Position numbers and translations under genes: made by a program | The notes under the pieces: generated by a model | Told to the model about the DNA's origin: nothing | The model's database searches: none | Seen by the model: only the letters and a program-made list of their open reading frames with translations | Part shown: piece after piece, positions 25,971 to 34,783 of the stretch | How the letters are laid out: every line of letters begins with the position of its first letter | Numbering within the stretch: the stretch's first letter is position 1 | Source: Phytoamicus setariae | Lineage (GTDB): Bacteria; Pseudomonadota; Alphaproteobacteria; Rhizobiales; Rhizobiaceae | DNA length: 64,000 nt | Assembly (NCBI RefSeq): GCF_016722925.1 | Contig: NZ_JAEQNC010000003.1 | Location: forward strand, 186,001 to 250,000 | Reading direction: 5' to 3'

Positions 25971-26959
25971 TGCCGACAGTCGCACCGCTTGACCTTGAGG
26001 GCCATGTCCTCGGGGCCTATTTTGTCGGAGACGTACCGTTTTTCGCGGCGTCCTCAGGTGAAATCCATCGGCTCGACATGGGCCACAAGACCGTTTCTGT
26101 CCACGAGGGTCTGCTGAGTGCGGTCGTCGATCCCGCCACCAATTCGCTGATCACCGGCGGCGAAGATGGCAAGGTCAACCGAATCCTCGCCGACGGCACC
26201 GTCAAGCAGATCGCCGAAGCGCCGCGCAAATGGATCACCGCCGTTGCCGCCGGACCGTCCGGCGCGATCGCCTATGTGCATGGCAAAACGGCGGCCGTGG
26301 TCACAGCCGACGGCAAATCCCGTGAGTTCACCGAGGCGCGCTCGATCGAGGGAGTGGCCTTCGCACCGAAGGGCATGCGCATCGGCGCCTCCCGCTACAA
26401 CGGCGTCACCCTGCACTGGGCCGGCACCAACGGCGCGCCGGTCGATCTGGAATGGAAGGGCGCGCACACGCTCGTCACCTTCTCCCCAGACGGCCGCTTC
26501 GTCGTCACCGCCATGCAGGAAAACGCATTGCATGGCTGGAAACTGGACGGCAAGCCGGGCGAAGAGGCCCGCCACATGCGCATGAGTGGCTATCCCGCCA
26601 AGATCAAGTCGCTATCCTGGTCGCCCAAGGGCAAATGGCTTGCTTCGTCTGGTGCGCCGGCGGCTATCGTCTGGCCGTTTTCGTCCAAGGACGGCCCTAT
26701 GGGCAAGGCGCCACTGGAACTCGGCACGCGTGCCAACATCCTGGTCACATCGGTCGCTTTCCATCCGGCCGAGGAAGTGCTGGCCATCGGGTTCATCGAC
26801 GGGATGATCCTCGGTGTCCGGCTTGCCGACCAGAAGGAAGTGTTGCTTCGCCGCCCGGGCAAGGGCGCGATCTCGGCCATGAGCTGGTCCTCATCCGGCA
26901 AGCAACTCGCTTTCGGCTCCGAAGCCGGCGACTGCGGCGTAGTCGACATTTCCGCCTGA
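25970..26959 (+). CDS. WD40-repeat protein coupled to the CobW GTPase
   Basis: A 329-residue protein of WD40-like blades: repeated units such as LLSAVVDPATNSLITGGEDGKVN, HTLVTFSPDGRFVVTAMQENALHGW, KSLSWSPKGKWLASSG and SVAFHPAEEVLAIGFIDG fit about seven blades of a propeller. There is no signal peptide, so it is cytoplasmic. The ATG overlaps the upstream stop codon (TGATG). A propeller paired with a metal GTPase suggests a scaffold or a client-binding partner in metal delivery, but the function is not established. Confidence 0.85.
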   Translation: MPTVAPLDLEGHVLGAYFVGDVPFFAASSGEIHRLDMGHKTVSVHEGLLSAVVDPATNSLITGGEDGKVNRILADGTVKQIAEAPRKWITAVAAGPSGAIAYVHGKTAAVVTADGKSREFTEARSIEGVAFAPKGMRIGASRYNGVTLHWAGTNGAPVDLEWKGAHTLVTFSPDGRFVVTAMQENALHGWKLDGKPGEEARHMRMSGYPAKIKSLSWSPKGKWLASSGAPAAIVWPFSSKDGPMGKAPLELGTRANILVTSVAFHPAEEVLAIGFIDGMILGVRLADQKEVLLRRPGKGAISAMSWSSSGKQLAFGSEAGDCGVVDISA

Positions 26960-26967
26960 AACTTCTC

Positions 26968-27015
26968 AACTGCACTCCCACTGGGCTGAACATGCCGAGC
27001 GGGAGTGCAGTTTTC
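26968..27015 (+). terminator. Terminator of the CobW-WD40 operon
   Basis: A 12-bp perfect stem AACTGCACTCCC (26968-26979) / GGGAGTGCAGTT (27001-27012) with TTTT at its 3' side lies just behind the WD40 gene. Confidence 0.8.
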
Positions 27016-27061
27016 TCATGCTCACTCAGATAGGCACTCGCTCGCGTCGACGCGTGGTAGG

Positions 27062-27445
27062 TTACTGCATCGGCTTCGGTTCAAGCAGCCCGATTGCCGT
27101 CTTGGCAGAATCCATCACGATGGCGATCCACCCTGTGCCCTCGATCTCGAAGGGCGCACGCATGACGGAACCACCCGCGCCGGTGACAGCGGACACGGCC
27201 GCATTGATGTTGGCGACATTGATATAGGCAAACCAATCATTGCTGCCGGGCTGATCTGCCGGCCAATGCATCAGGCCAGCGACGGGCACGGGATTGCCCT
27301 CGACGAAAGCCAGCGTATAGCTTTCCTCGCCGCCCATCGGCATCTCCTGATAGGTCCAGCCTGCCACTTTCGCATAGAAGGCTTTCGACGCCTCGAGATC
27401 CGAGGTCATCAGTTCGTTCCAGCCGAATGTTCCGTGCGTAGTCAT
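27062..27445 (-). CDS. VOC-family (glyoxalase/bleomycin-resistance fold) protein
   Basis: A 127-residue two-half VOC protein: HGTFGWNELMTSDLEASKAFYAKVAGW at the start and NDWFAYINVANINAAVSAVTGAGG for the second half, ending in DSAKTAIGLLEP. The family includes glyoxalases, dioxygenases and antibiotic-binding proteins; the substrate is unknown here. GGGAGA lies before the ATG. It is a single gene, convergent with the WD40 operon. Confidence 0.8.
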   Translation of the reverse strand: MTTHGTFGWNELMTSDLEASKAFYAKVAGWTYQEMPMGGEESYTLAFVEGNPVPVAGLMHWPADQPGSNDWFAYINVANINAAVSAVTGAGGSVMRAPFEIEGTGWIAIVMDSAKTAIGLLEPKPMQ

Positions 27446-27616
27446 CTTTGTCTCCCTTGAGAAAAGTTCCGGGCAGTGGGTGATTGCGGACATAAGAACA
27501 TAAAGTGAACGAATTGGCAAGTGACCGGCTTGACGTTGCAGGCCCCAGGCCGGATTTTCCAGTTGATGTTGAAATCGCTTCGACTATCATCGCTCCGGTG
27601 GTGTCTGGAGCAATGA

Positions 27617-28477
27617 ATGCGGTTGTTTTCGAGACGAATACTTATCCTGACGTCGGTGCTCCTGGCGATGCTTACCGGCACGGCCTCTGCCGCGGACGTA
27701 TATAATCCGTCGCCGGATACTGCAGTGAGCGAGTACGGCGTTACCACCTATCTCGATCTCGCCCGACATTTCGTTCCGGATATCAAGGCCACAGACAACG
27801 GCTATGTCGGTTCAAAACGCGTTGCCCTCCGGCACATCGGAGGGAAGGGCTATGAAGGCGCGGACGAAAGCGCATACGGATTCTACGATCTTGCCGCCGT
27901 CCGCATGAAGGCGGAAGGCAAAGAGCGCCTGCTGGTGCTGTTTGATTTCGCCCAGGCGGCGAAGGCAGCGCAGGGCTTGGCCGTGCTTGCGCTCTACGAA
28001 CTCGACAACGAGCCCAGGCTGCTGGACGCCGCCGATATCGGCTTCGACCAGGGCACCTACTTTTTCGACCAGACGCTGATGCCAATCGCCGAAGGCTCCG
28101 ACGCGATACTGACGATGAGTTCGCATTTCAACTCGAACCAGACCTACACGACGCAAGCGCTGGCCATGGTCAAAGCCGACCGTCTCGAACTGATCGGCAC
28201 CGCATTGCTTTTCGACGAGCGGACCTGCGGGCTGGAGCGGCGGCAAACCATCCGTTATGCCGCAGATCCGGCGCGCGGCAAGCCATACGCCCCGATTTCC
28301 GTGACCGTGACAGAGAGTGCCATGCCGACGGACGAGACCTGCGAAGGCACGCAGGCAATATCAGCGAGCGAACGCGAAATCCGCATCACCTACACATGGA
28401 ACGCGGCCGACAACAAATATCGCGCCGACTCCGATAACCTGACCAAACTTGCCATAGAAAACGAACGGCGATTCTGA
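27617..28477 (+). CDS. Secreted protein of unknown function
   Basis: A 286-residue protein I do not recognise. It begins with a Sec signal peptide (MRLFSRRILILTSVLLAMLTGTASA) and is predicted periplasmic. Two cysteines (in ERTCGLER and DETCEGTQ) lie about 40 residues apart near the C-terminus and could form a disulfide. GGAG is 7 nt upstream of the ATG. Its neighbours are unrelated and it appears monocistronic. Confidence 0.7.
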   Translation: MRLFSRRILILTSVLLAMLTGTASAADVYNPSPDTAVSEYGVTTYLDLARHFVPDIKATDNGYVGSKRVALRHIGGKGYEGADESAYGFYDLAAVRMKAEGKERLLVLFDFAQAAKAAQGLAVLALYELDNEPRLLDAADIGFDQGTYFFDQTLMPIAEGSDAILTMSSHFNSNQTYTTQALAMVKADRLELIGTALLFDERTCGLERRQTIRYAADPARGKPYAPISVTVTESAMPTDETCEGTQAISASEREIRITYTWNAADNKYRADSDNLTKLAIENERRF

Positions 28478-28650
28478 GTGGCAGCTTTTTCGCCGCTCCA
28501 GGTGCGCGAGCTATGATATCAGCGCACTCGACATTTGGCGTTTTGCACTCTATGTAGGCACCACATTCAACAAAGCGACGTATTGTTGCTGGTATTGTGT
28601 TCATATCGGCCCTCCCAGCCGCCGAACGCATAAAATCCGAAAGATATGGA

Positions 28651-30678
28651 ATGACACAATTTCAAGGTATTGAGCCGGCGCTTGCCGTCGCGCTCGAAAA
28701 ACGCGGCTATTCCGAACTCACGCCGGTCCAGAAGGCCGTTCTGGATAGCGAACTCAGTGGCGCAGACGCTCTTGTATCGGCCCAGACAGGCTCGGGCAAG
28801 ACGGTTGCCTTCGGGCTTGCGCTTGCGCCCACCCTGCTAGACGGCCGCAAGCGCTTCGAGCGCGCCAGTGCGCCATTGGCGCTGGCAATCGCACCGACGC
28901 GCGAGCTGGCGCTGCAGGTCGCACGCGAACTCGAATGGCTCTATGAGGAAACCGGCGCGATCGTGGCAACCTGCGTCGGCGGCATGGATGTGCGGACCGA
29001 ACGTCGCGCGCTTGAGCGGGGCGCTCATATCATCGTCGGCACCCCCGGACGCCTGCGCGACCATATTACACGCAACGCGCTCAACCTTTCTGCGATCCGC
29101 GCCGTCGTGCTCGATGAAGCCGACGAAATGCTGGACCTCGGCTTCCGCGAAGACCTGGAATTCATTCTGGAAGCATCGCCCGATGACCGCCGGACGCTGA
29201 TGTTCTCGGCAACCGTGCCGAAGTCGATCGCCACTCTGGCCAAGAGCTACCAGCGCGATGCCGTGCGTATCGCCACCACGTCCGAACAAAAGCAGCATGT
29301 CGATATCGAATATCGCGCGCTCGCTGTTGCGGCCAGCGACCGCGACAACGCAGTCGTCAACGTGCTGCGCTACTACGAAGCCAAGAACGCCATCGTTTTC
29401 TGCAACACGCGCGCCGCCGTCAACCACCTGACGGCCCGGCTGCACAATCGCGGCTTTACCGTCGTGGCGCTTTCGGGCGAACTCAGCCAGAACGAACGCA
29501 CCCATGCGCTGCAATCGATGCGCGACGGCCGTGCACGCGTCTGCATCGCCACCGATGTGGCCGCACGCGGCATCGACCTTCCCAACCTCGAGCTGGTCAT
29601 CCATGCCGACCTGCCGACCAACCCGGAAACGCTCCTGCACCGCTCTGGCCGCACCGGCCGCGCGGGTCGCAAGGGCGTCAGCGCGCTGATCGTGCCGGGC
29701 AACAATCGCCGCAAGGCGGAACGGCTGCTGCAGGCCGCCAGCATCAAGGCCTATTGGGCCTCGGCGCCGTCGGCCGACGAAATCACCGAGCGCGACGATG
29801 AACGCCTGATGGCCGACGAACTTTTCCTCACACCGGTTCAGGATGAGGAAGAACTGTTCGTGCGCCGGCTTATCGACACCCATGGCCCGGAAAAGGTCGC
29901 TGCCGCCTTCCTGCGCCTTTACAAGCAGGGCCGTTCGGCTCCTGAAGACCTGATCGACGTCGGCCCGGTCACCGAAAGTGCGCCGCGTCGCGTCCGCGAA
30001 CACGACGATGCCCGCGGACCGCGACCTGAATCCACGCCGCGCAGACGCGAGGACTTCGGACCGTCCGTCTGGGTGTCTCTGTCGGTCGGCCGCAAGCAGA
30101 ACGCCGAGCCGCGCTGGCTGATCCCGCTGCTTTGCCGTTCCGGCAATATCACCAAGGACGATATCGGCGCGATCAAGTTGCAGCAGGACGAAACCTTCGT
30201 GCAGATCGCATCCGACAGCCTGGACAACTTCCTGTTCAACATCGGCCCCAACAAGACGCTCGAACGCGGCATGCGGCTGGCCGTTGTCGAAGGCGAGCCG
30301 GATCTCGGCCGACCATCGCGGGCGCCAAAGAAATTCGAAGGCGAGCGCAAGTCGTTCGGCGACAAGAAGCCTTTTGGTGACAAGAAGCCGTTTGGCGATC
30401 GCAAGCCTGCCTGGGACAAGCCGGCCCGCGACGCTGCCCCCGCCCGTGAACGCCCGGCGAGGGAAGCCTACGCACCGGCCAAGCGGTCCGATCCGGTTGC
30501 CGAGGAGTTCGGCGCGACCAACACCAAGAAGAAATTCGGTCGCAAGCCGGAATTTGCCGGTGGTGAACGCAGCTTCTCCGACAAGCCGGGCAAGGATTGG
30601 GCAAAACCGGGCAAGCCGGCGTTTTCGAAGCCGGGCGATGCCCCGCCGAAGCGCAGGAAGCCGAAGAGCAACGGCTGA
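28651..30678 (+). CDS. DEAD-box RNA helicase (DbpA/CsdA-like)
   Basis: A 675-residue ATP-dependent RNA helicase. It has the Q motif and Walker A AQTGSGKT (44-51), PTREL (82-86), DEAD (155-158), SAT (186-188), the helicase-C motif HRSGRTGRAGR near residue 330, and a DbpA-type RNA-binding domain at about 470-550 (VWVSLSVGRKQNAEPRWLIPLLCR). The tail (about 560-675) is a Lys/Arg/Pro-rich low-complexity region with three near-identical units FGDKKP, which should bind RNA non-specifically. Such enzymes help ribosome assembly and cold adaptation. I start at MTQFQG; an upstream in-frame ATG at 28597 is possible. Confidence 0.92.
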   Translation: MTQFQGIEPALAVALEKRGYSELTPVQKAVLDSELSGADALVSAQTGSGKTVAFGLALAPTLLDGRKRFERASAPLALAIAPTRELALQVARELEWLYEETGAIVATCVGGMDVRTERRALERGAHIIVGTPGRLRDHITRNALNLSAIRAVVLDEADEMLDLGFREDLEFILEASPDDRRTLMFSATVPKSIATLAKSYQRDAVRIATTSEQKQHVDIEYRALAVAASDRDNAVVNVLRYYEAKNAIVFCNTRAAVNHLTARLHNRGFTVVALSGELSQNERTHALQSMRDGRARVCIATDVAARGIDLPNLELVIHADLPTNPETLLHRSGRTGRAGRKGVSALIVPGNNRRKAERLLQAASIKAYWASAPSADEITERDDERLMADELFLTPVQDEEELFVRRLIDTHGPEKVAAAFLRLYKQGRSAPEDLIDVGPVTESAPRRVREHDDARGPRPESTPRRREDFGPSVWVSLSVGRKQNAEPRWLIPLLCRSGNITKDDIGAIKLQQDETFVQIASDSLDNFLFNIGPNKTLERGMRLAVVEGEPDLGRPSRAPKKFEGERKSFGDKKPFGDKKPFGDRKPAWDKPARDAAPARERPAREAYAPAKRSDPVAEEFGATNTKKKFGRKPEFAGGERSFSDKPGKDWAKPGKPAFSKPGDAPPKRRKPKSNG

Positions 30679-30728
30679 TTTGCTCTTGGTGTTGCCCGTC
30701 ACCCTCTGACGGCGGCACGGCATTGTGC

Positions 30729-30807
30729 GTCATGCTCGGGCTTGACCCGAGCATCCACATGACAGCAACTCTAAATCATGGATCCTCGGGCCAAGCCCGA
30801 GGATGAC
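30729..30807. repeat. Palindromic intergenic repeat (REP-like)
   Basis: Two small palindromes, ATGCTCGGG/CCCGAGCAT (30732-30754) and ATCCTCGGG/CCCGAGGAT (30782-30804), lie as inverted copies of each other around about 27 bp. The whole element folds as one long imperfect hairpin. The ATCCTCGGGCTTGACCCGAG type is a widespread dispersed repeat in rhizobia and related alphaproteobacteria. Confidence 0.75.
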
Positions 30808-30855
30808 TCAAAAAGGGCGCACTGCCTTGGCGCAAACAAGCGCCGTCGCCCTTCC

Positions 30856-31296
30856 CTACCCCAAAACCATGTGCGGCTCGCCATTCGACGTCTTCTCGAC
30901 GGTTCGCCCATCCGCATCCAGCGTGCAGGTCACGCGTTTGCGATAGGCAGAAAAACTGTCGAACGTCACGACATCGACCGGCTCATCGAAATCGAACGTG
31001 ACACGTGTCATGCCATGGGCACTGGTCAGTGTCTGAACCGCGACAACCTGCCCCTTGAAATCCTGGCCGAGATAGCGGCCGTTGACGCGATCGCCCAATG
31101 TAAGCGTGCGCTTCGGTGGACTGTTGCCAAGGCTGGCATGCAGCGTGTTCCAGTCGCGAAAGCCATATTGGCTAGCAACAAGTTCAAGAGCCTTTGAGTG
31201 GTTGACAGTCGTGCCCTGCCGCGCCAACGCGTCGCGCAGGCGTTTGGCCTGGTCTTTCAGGTCATCCAGCGAAGGGAGACGGGAAGTGTCGCCCAT
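30856..31296 (-). CDS. Glyoxalase-related small protein
   Basis: A 146-residue protein whose first half (LPSLDDLKDQAKRLRDALARQG, then HSKALELVASQYGFRDWNTLHA) matches the 'glyoxalase-related' N-terminal domain found in many alphaproteobacterial proteins. The second half has a beta-rich stretch (VNGRYLGQDFKGQVVAVQTL). Function unknown. GAGGAC precedes the ATG. Single gene, downstream of the aldehyde dehydrogenase operon on the same strand but 194 bp away; that gap holds a stem (CGGCAGGG 31427-31434 / CCCTGCCG 31443-31450) without a T run. Confidence 0.7.
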   Translation of the reverse strand: MGDTSRLPSLDDLKDQAKRLRDALARQGTTVNHSKALELVASQYGFRDWNTLHASLGNSPPKRTLTLGDRVNGRYLGQDFKGQVVAVQTLTSAHGMTRVTFDFDEPVDVVTFDSFSAYRKRVTCTLDADGRTVEKTSNGEPHMVLG

Positions 31297-31490
31297 GATA
31301 GTCCTCTTTCCTGGCATTCATGCGGCTTATACTTGGGTGCCCGCATTGCCAAAGGCCGGAATGCCTTCAAGGGATATCAGACTGGGTCCAAAATCGGGGA
31401 GCTTCACCGTGTCGGAAGACTGCGGGCGGCAGGGGTCCCTAACCCTGCCGCAGATGTAGTGGCGAATATCAGAAAAGTCAAACCAGCCGG

Positions 31491-32939
31491 TCAGAACGGA
31501 TAATGCTGGTTCGGATCCTCAATGGTTATCCAGCGCAGATCGGTGAACTCGCTGATCGCTGCCTTTCCGCCGAAGCGACCATAACCGGAACCCTTGACGC
31601 CGCCGAACGGCATCTGCGCCTCGTCATGCACCGTAGGTCCATTGATATGGCAAATGCCGGATTCGATGCGCGCGGCCACTGCCATCGCCCGCTGGATATC
31701 CCGGCTGTAAACTGACGAGGACAATCCGTATTCGGTGTCGTTGGCGATACGGATCGCCTCTTCCTCGTCCTTTACCCGGATGATCGGCTTGACCGGCCCG
31801 AAGGATTCTTCCTCAAAGCTGCGCATACCAGGTTTGACGTGATCGAGCAGTGTCGCCTCGACCACCGAGCCATTGCGTTTGCCGCCGGTCACCAGCTTGG
31901 CGCCCTTGCCGATGCCATCGGCGATGAACTCCTCCATCTTGGCGGCGGCTTGCGGCGACACCAGCGAACCGAGCACGACATGGCCGCGTGGATCGCCAGC
32001 CGGCAATTTCGCCGCGCGCGCTGCGAGCTTGGCCACGAACTCGTCGGCAATCTTCTCATCGACGATGATGCGTTCGGTCGACATGCAGATCTGGCCCATA
32101 TTGGCAAACGAACCAAAGATCGCGCCATTGACCGCCGCATCGATATCGGCGTCATCGAGAACGATCATCGGTGCCTTGCCGCCGAGTTCGAGCAGAGCAG
32201 GCTTGAGGTGACGGCCGCAAAGTTCGCCGATGATCCGGCCGACCTTGGTCGAGCCGGTAAAATTGACACGCTTGACCTCGGGAGAGGAGATAAGCGCCTC
32301 GACGATAGCGGCCGCATCTTCCGGCGCATTCGAAATCACGTTGATGACACCATCCGGCAGGCCGGCTTCCACCAGCGCCTGGCCGATCAGCATGTGCAGG
32401 CCGGGGCATTGCTCGGAAGCCTTGAGGATGACGGTGTTGCCGCAGGCAATCGCCATGGCGATGGCGCGCGTGCCGAGGATTATCGGCGCGTTCCAGGGGG
32501 CGATGCCGAGGCAGACGCCGGCGGCCTGCCGCACCGCCATCGAAAGCGTACCCGGCTTGTCGGACGGGATGATCTCGCCCTGAATCTGGGTGACCATGGC
32601 GGCGGCTTCGCGCAGGATGCCTGCGGCCAGCATGGTGTTGAAACCGGCCCACGGCGCGGTGCCGCCGGTCTCGTCGACCATGATCTTGGCGAACTCGCCT
32701 GCCTTGGAGGCAAGCGTGTCGGCGGCCTTGAGAAGCAGCGCGCGCCGCTCAGCCGGACCGGTCCTCGACCAGGCGGGGAAGGCTGCGGATGCGGCTGCCA
32801 CGGCAGCCTTGACGTCATCGAGCCCGGACGCTGGCGCGCGCGTCGCTACCTTGCCGGTGAAGGGATCGATCCGGTCGAAGGTCTTTCCCGATTTGGCGGC
32901 GACGAACTTGCCGCCGATGATCTGTTGAATTTCCAGCAT
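31491..32939 (-). CDS. Aldehyde dehydrogenase, aromatic-aldehyde (vanillin/salicylaldehyde) type
   Basis: A 482-residue NAD(P)-dependent aldehyde dehydrogenase with general base Glu251 in LLELGGKAP and catalytic Cys285 in MGQICMSTERIIVD. The motif GQICMSTERI and the C-terminal FTDLRWITIEDPNQHYPF are typical of vanillin, benzaldehyde and salicylaldehyde dehydrogenases. The start is at MLEIQQIIGG behind GAAGGAC; a longer frame to 33290 runs through the SDR gene. It lies 19 bp after the SDR gene and is the last gene of the catabolic operon, where it would oxidise the aldehyde made by the SDR to an acid. Confidence 0.88.
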   Translation of the reverse strand: MLEIQQIIGGKFVAAKSGKTFDRIDPFTGKVATRAPASGLDDVKAAVAAASAAFPAWSRTGPAERRALLLKAADTLASKAGEFAKIMVDETGGTAPWAGFNTMLAAGILREAAAMVTQIQGEIIPSDKPGTLSMAVRQAAGVCLGIAPWNAPIILGTRAIAMAIACGNTVILKASEQCPGLHMLIGQALVEAGLPDGVINVISNAPEDAAAIVEALISSPEVKRVNFTGSTKVGRIIGELCGRHLKPALLELGGKAPMIVLDDADIDAAVNGAIFGSFANMGQICMSTERIIVDEKIADEFVAKLAARAAKLPAGDPRGHVVLGSLVSPQAAAKMEEFIADGIGKGAKLVTGGKRNGSVVEATLLDHVKPGMRSFEEESFGPVKPIIRVKDEEEAIRIANDTEYGLSSSVYSRDIQRAMAVAARIESGICHINGPTVHDEAQMPFGGVKGSGYGRFGGKAAISEFTDLRWITIEDPNQHYPF

Positions 32940-32958
32940 TATCTTGGTCCTTCGTGAA

Positions 32959-33744
32959 CTAGAAGCCGAGCACGTCGGCATTGATGGAGGCTTCGAGGCC
33001 GCCGTCATTGGCGATATTGGCGCCGTTGATCCAGCGCGCACCATCGGAAGCGAGGAAGAGGATGACCGGCGCGATATCCGACGCCGTGGCGGCACGACCG
33101 ACGCGAGATATGTCGGAATCGACCTTCTCGTCGCCGAGCACCGAGCGAAACTCCTTGAGGATCTGGGTTTCAACCGGGCCGGGGCTGACAGCGTTGACGC
33201 GGACGCCATGCTCTTTGAACAACGGCTCATGCGCCGCCTTCTGCGTCCAGAGCAACAGCAGCTCTTTGGACAACGGATAACCCTCCTCATTGCTAACCCC
33301 GTTCTTGGCCATCACTGCCTTGATATCGGGAAAGCCCTTCTCGGCCACCATGGCCTTGGCGCGTTCGAGATTGGCGCGCCAGCCATAACCGGCGATCGAC
33401 GCGACGTTGACCACGGCCCCGCCTTCGCGAATACGCGGGGCCACAGCTTCCGTAAATGCACGCAAGCCGTAGAAGTTGATCGCCAGCGTCGCCTCGGTAC
33501 CGACCTTGCCGGAAATGCCGGCGATGTTGAGGAGCGCATCAAAACGCTTGGGCAACTGGCGCACCACCGCCTCGATACCGGCGGGATTGGAAAGGTCGCC
33601 CTTGATGAAGTTGCTGCTGGCGATGGCAGGCTCCTTCATGTCGATACCGATGACATCAGCACCGAGACTGACGGCAAGTTCGGCCGTGCGCGCGCCGATA
33701 CCGGACGAAACGCCTGTGACCACGAGAGTTTTTCCAAAGATCAT
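32959..33744 (-). CDS. SDR dehydrogenase, similar to coniferyl-alcohol dehydrogenase
   Basis: A 261-residue short-chain dehydrogenase. It has the cofactor motif TGVSSGIG (9-16), NIAG (about 73-76) and the YPLSK catalytic pair (Y..K, about 155-159). The overall layout, with a short N-terminal Rossmann half and an insert before the active Tyr, recalls coniferyl-alcohol dehydrogenase-like SDRs, an assignment made from memory. In this operon it would oxidise an imported alcohol to the aldehyde used by the neighbouring aldehyde dehydrogenase. It lies 1 bp from the permease gene. Confidence 0.8.
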   Translation of the reverse strand: MIFGKTLVVTGVSSGIGARTAELAVSLGADVIGIDMKEPAIASSNFIKGDLSNPAGIEAVVRQLPKRFDALLNIAGISGKVGTEATLAINFYGLRAFTEAVAPRIREGGAVVNVASIAGYGWRANLERAKAMVAEKGFPDIKAVMAKNGVSNEEGYPLSKELLLLWTQKAAHEPLFKEHGVRVNAVSPGPVETQILKEFRSVLGDEKVDSDISRVGRAATASDIAPVILFLASDGARWINGANIANDGGLEASINADVLGF

Positions 33745-33745
33745 G

Positions 33746-34783
33746 TCATTCTCCTTGTCTGGAAATGTTGGGAGGGATCGAGAGGCGATAGCCGACCGGC
33801 ATCAGTGAAATACCGAAGCGGCTTTCGATCGCACCCCAAAGCCCGCGTGGAAGGAAAAGTGCGAAGATCAGCGCGACGAGACCGAGCCCGATCAGATACC
33901 AAACACCCAATCCGCCGAACCAGGTCTCGATCACGAAGAAGATCAGCGCGCCGAGGATGGCGCCCTCGAACGTGCCCAACCCGCCGACCAGCACCATGAA
34001 AATCATATAGGCCGTCCACTGCACCGAAAAATATGTCTTCGGCTGGAAGCTGACGGCGCTTGCGAGCCACAGCGCACCGGCAAGGCCGATACCGAAGGCG
34101 GCGAGCACGAACAGTATCCGCTTGGTGCCCATGACCTTGACACCGAGTGCGCGCGCAGCATCCTCATTGTCGCGGATCGCCTGGATGGCGGTGCCGGTGC
34201 GGCTTCTGAGCAGCAAGAACAGCGCTGTGAGCACGCCGGCCATTGCCGCCAGCGCCATCCAGTAGATGATCGCGCGGCGGGAGCCCGCATCATAGGCATT
34301 GAGCGAAATCAGCGACGTACCGGTCTCACCCTGGATCAACCCGTCGAGGTTGACCAACAGATGGGTCAGCGCCGAGACCACCCACATGCCGATGGCAAAT
34401 TCGCCTCCCTGCAGCCGCAGCATGGGAAACGACAGCAGGTAGGAAAACGCAGCCACGACCAGCCCCGAAACCACGATCGCGACGAACGGATCGATACCCT
34501 TGTCGGCGAGCTTGACGGTGAAATAGGCTCCCAGCCCGAAAAACACCTGCTGGCCGACCGACACCAGTCCGCCGTAACCGGCAAGCGCATTCCACATCGC
34601 CGCCAGCAGCACATAGACGAAGAGTGCCGTCATGCGGTCGACCGAGCCGGCGCCGAAAATTCCGGGCACCAGCGCCAGTGCGACCAAGAGGAGGACCGCG
34701 ATCCAGACCGCGATGCGCGAGAGCCGCGTCCAACGTTCGACACGCATACCACCGGACAGGGTATTTGATGAAACGACAGTCAT
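33746..34783 (-). CDS. livM: Branched-chain-type ABC transporter permease (LivM)
   Basis: A 345-residue inner-membrane permease of the LivM family with about nine to ten helices (WIAVLLLVALALVPGIFG, LFVYVLLAAMWNALAGYGGLVSVGQQ, IGLGLVALIFALFLPRGLWG) and the EAA-like loop AIRDNEDAARALGV. GGAGGT precedes the ATG, which overlaps the LivH stop by 4 bp. Together with LivH, LivF, LivG and the binding protein it forms a complete importer. The SDR and aldehyde dehydrogenase neighbours suggest that the substrate is aromatic rather than leucine. Confidence 0.9.
   Translation of the reverse strand: MTVVSSNTLSGGMRVERWTRLSRIAVWIAVLLLVALALVPGIFGAGSVDRMTALFVYVLLAAMWNALAGYGGLVSVGQQVFFGLGAYFTVKLADKGIDPFVAIVVSGLVVAAFSYLLSFPMLRLQGGEFAIGMWVVSALTHLLVNLDGLIQGETGTSLISLNAYDAGSRRAIIYWMALAAMAGVLTALFLLLRSRTGTAIQAIRDNEDAARALGVKVMGTKRILFVLAAFGIGLAGALWLASAVSFQPKTYFSVQWTAYMIFMVLVGGLGTFEGAILGALIFFVIETWFGGLGVWYLIGLGLVALIFALFLPRGLWGAIESRFGISLMPVGYRLSIPPNISRQGE

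Noticed and set aside
24729-25985. 418-residue minus-strand frame opposite the CobW gene
   Set aside because: A mirror of a GC-rich coding strand; the plus-strand product has complete GTPase motifs.
30720-30810. Considered as a CRISPR fragment or a terminator
   Set aside because: Only two palindromes, arranged as inverted copies with no spacers or T run; fits a dispersed intergenic repeat.
32940-33290. N-terminal extension of the first aldehyde dehydrogenase
   Set aside because: It runs through the SDR gene in another frame, and a proper start with a ribosome-binding site lies at 32939.
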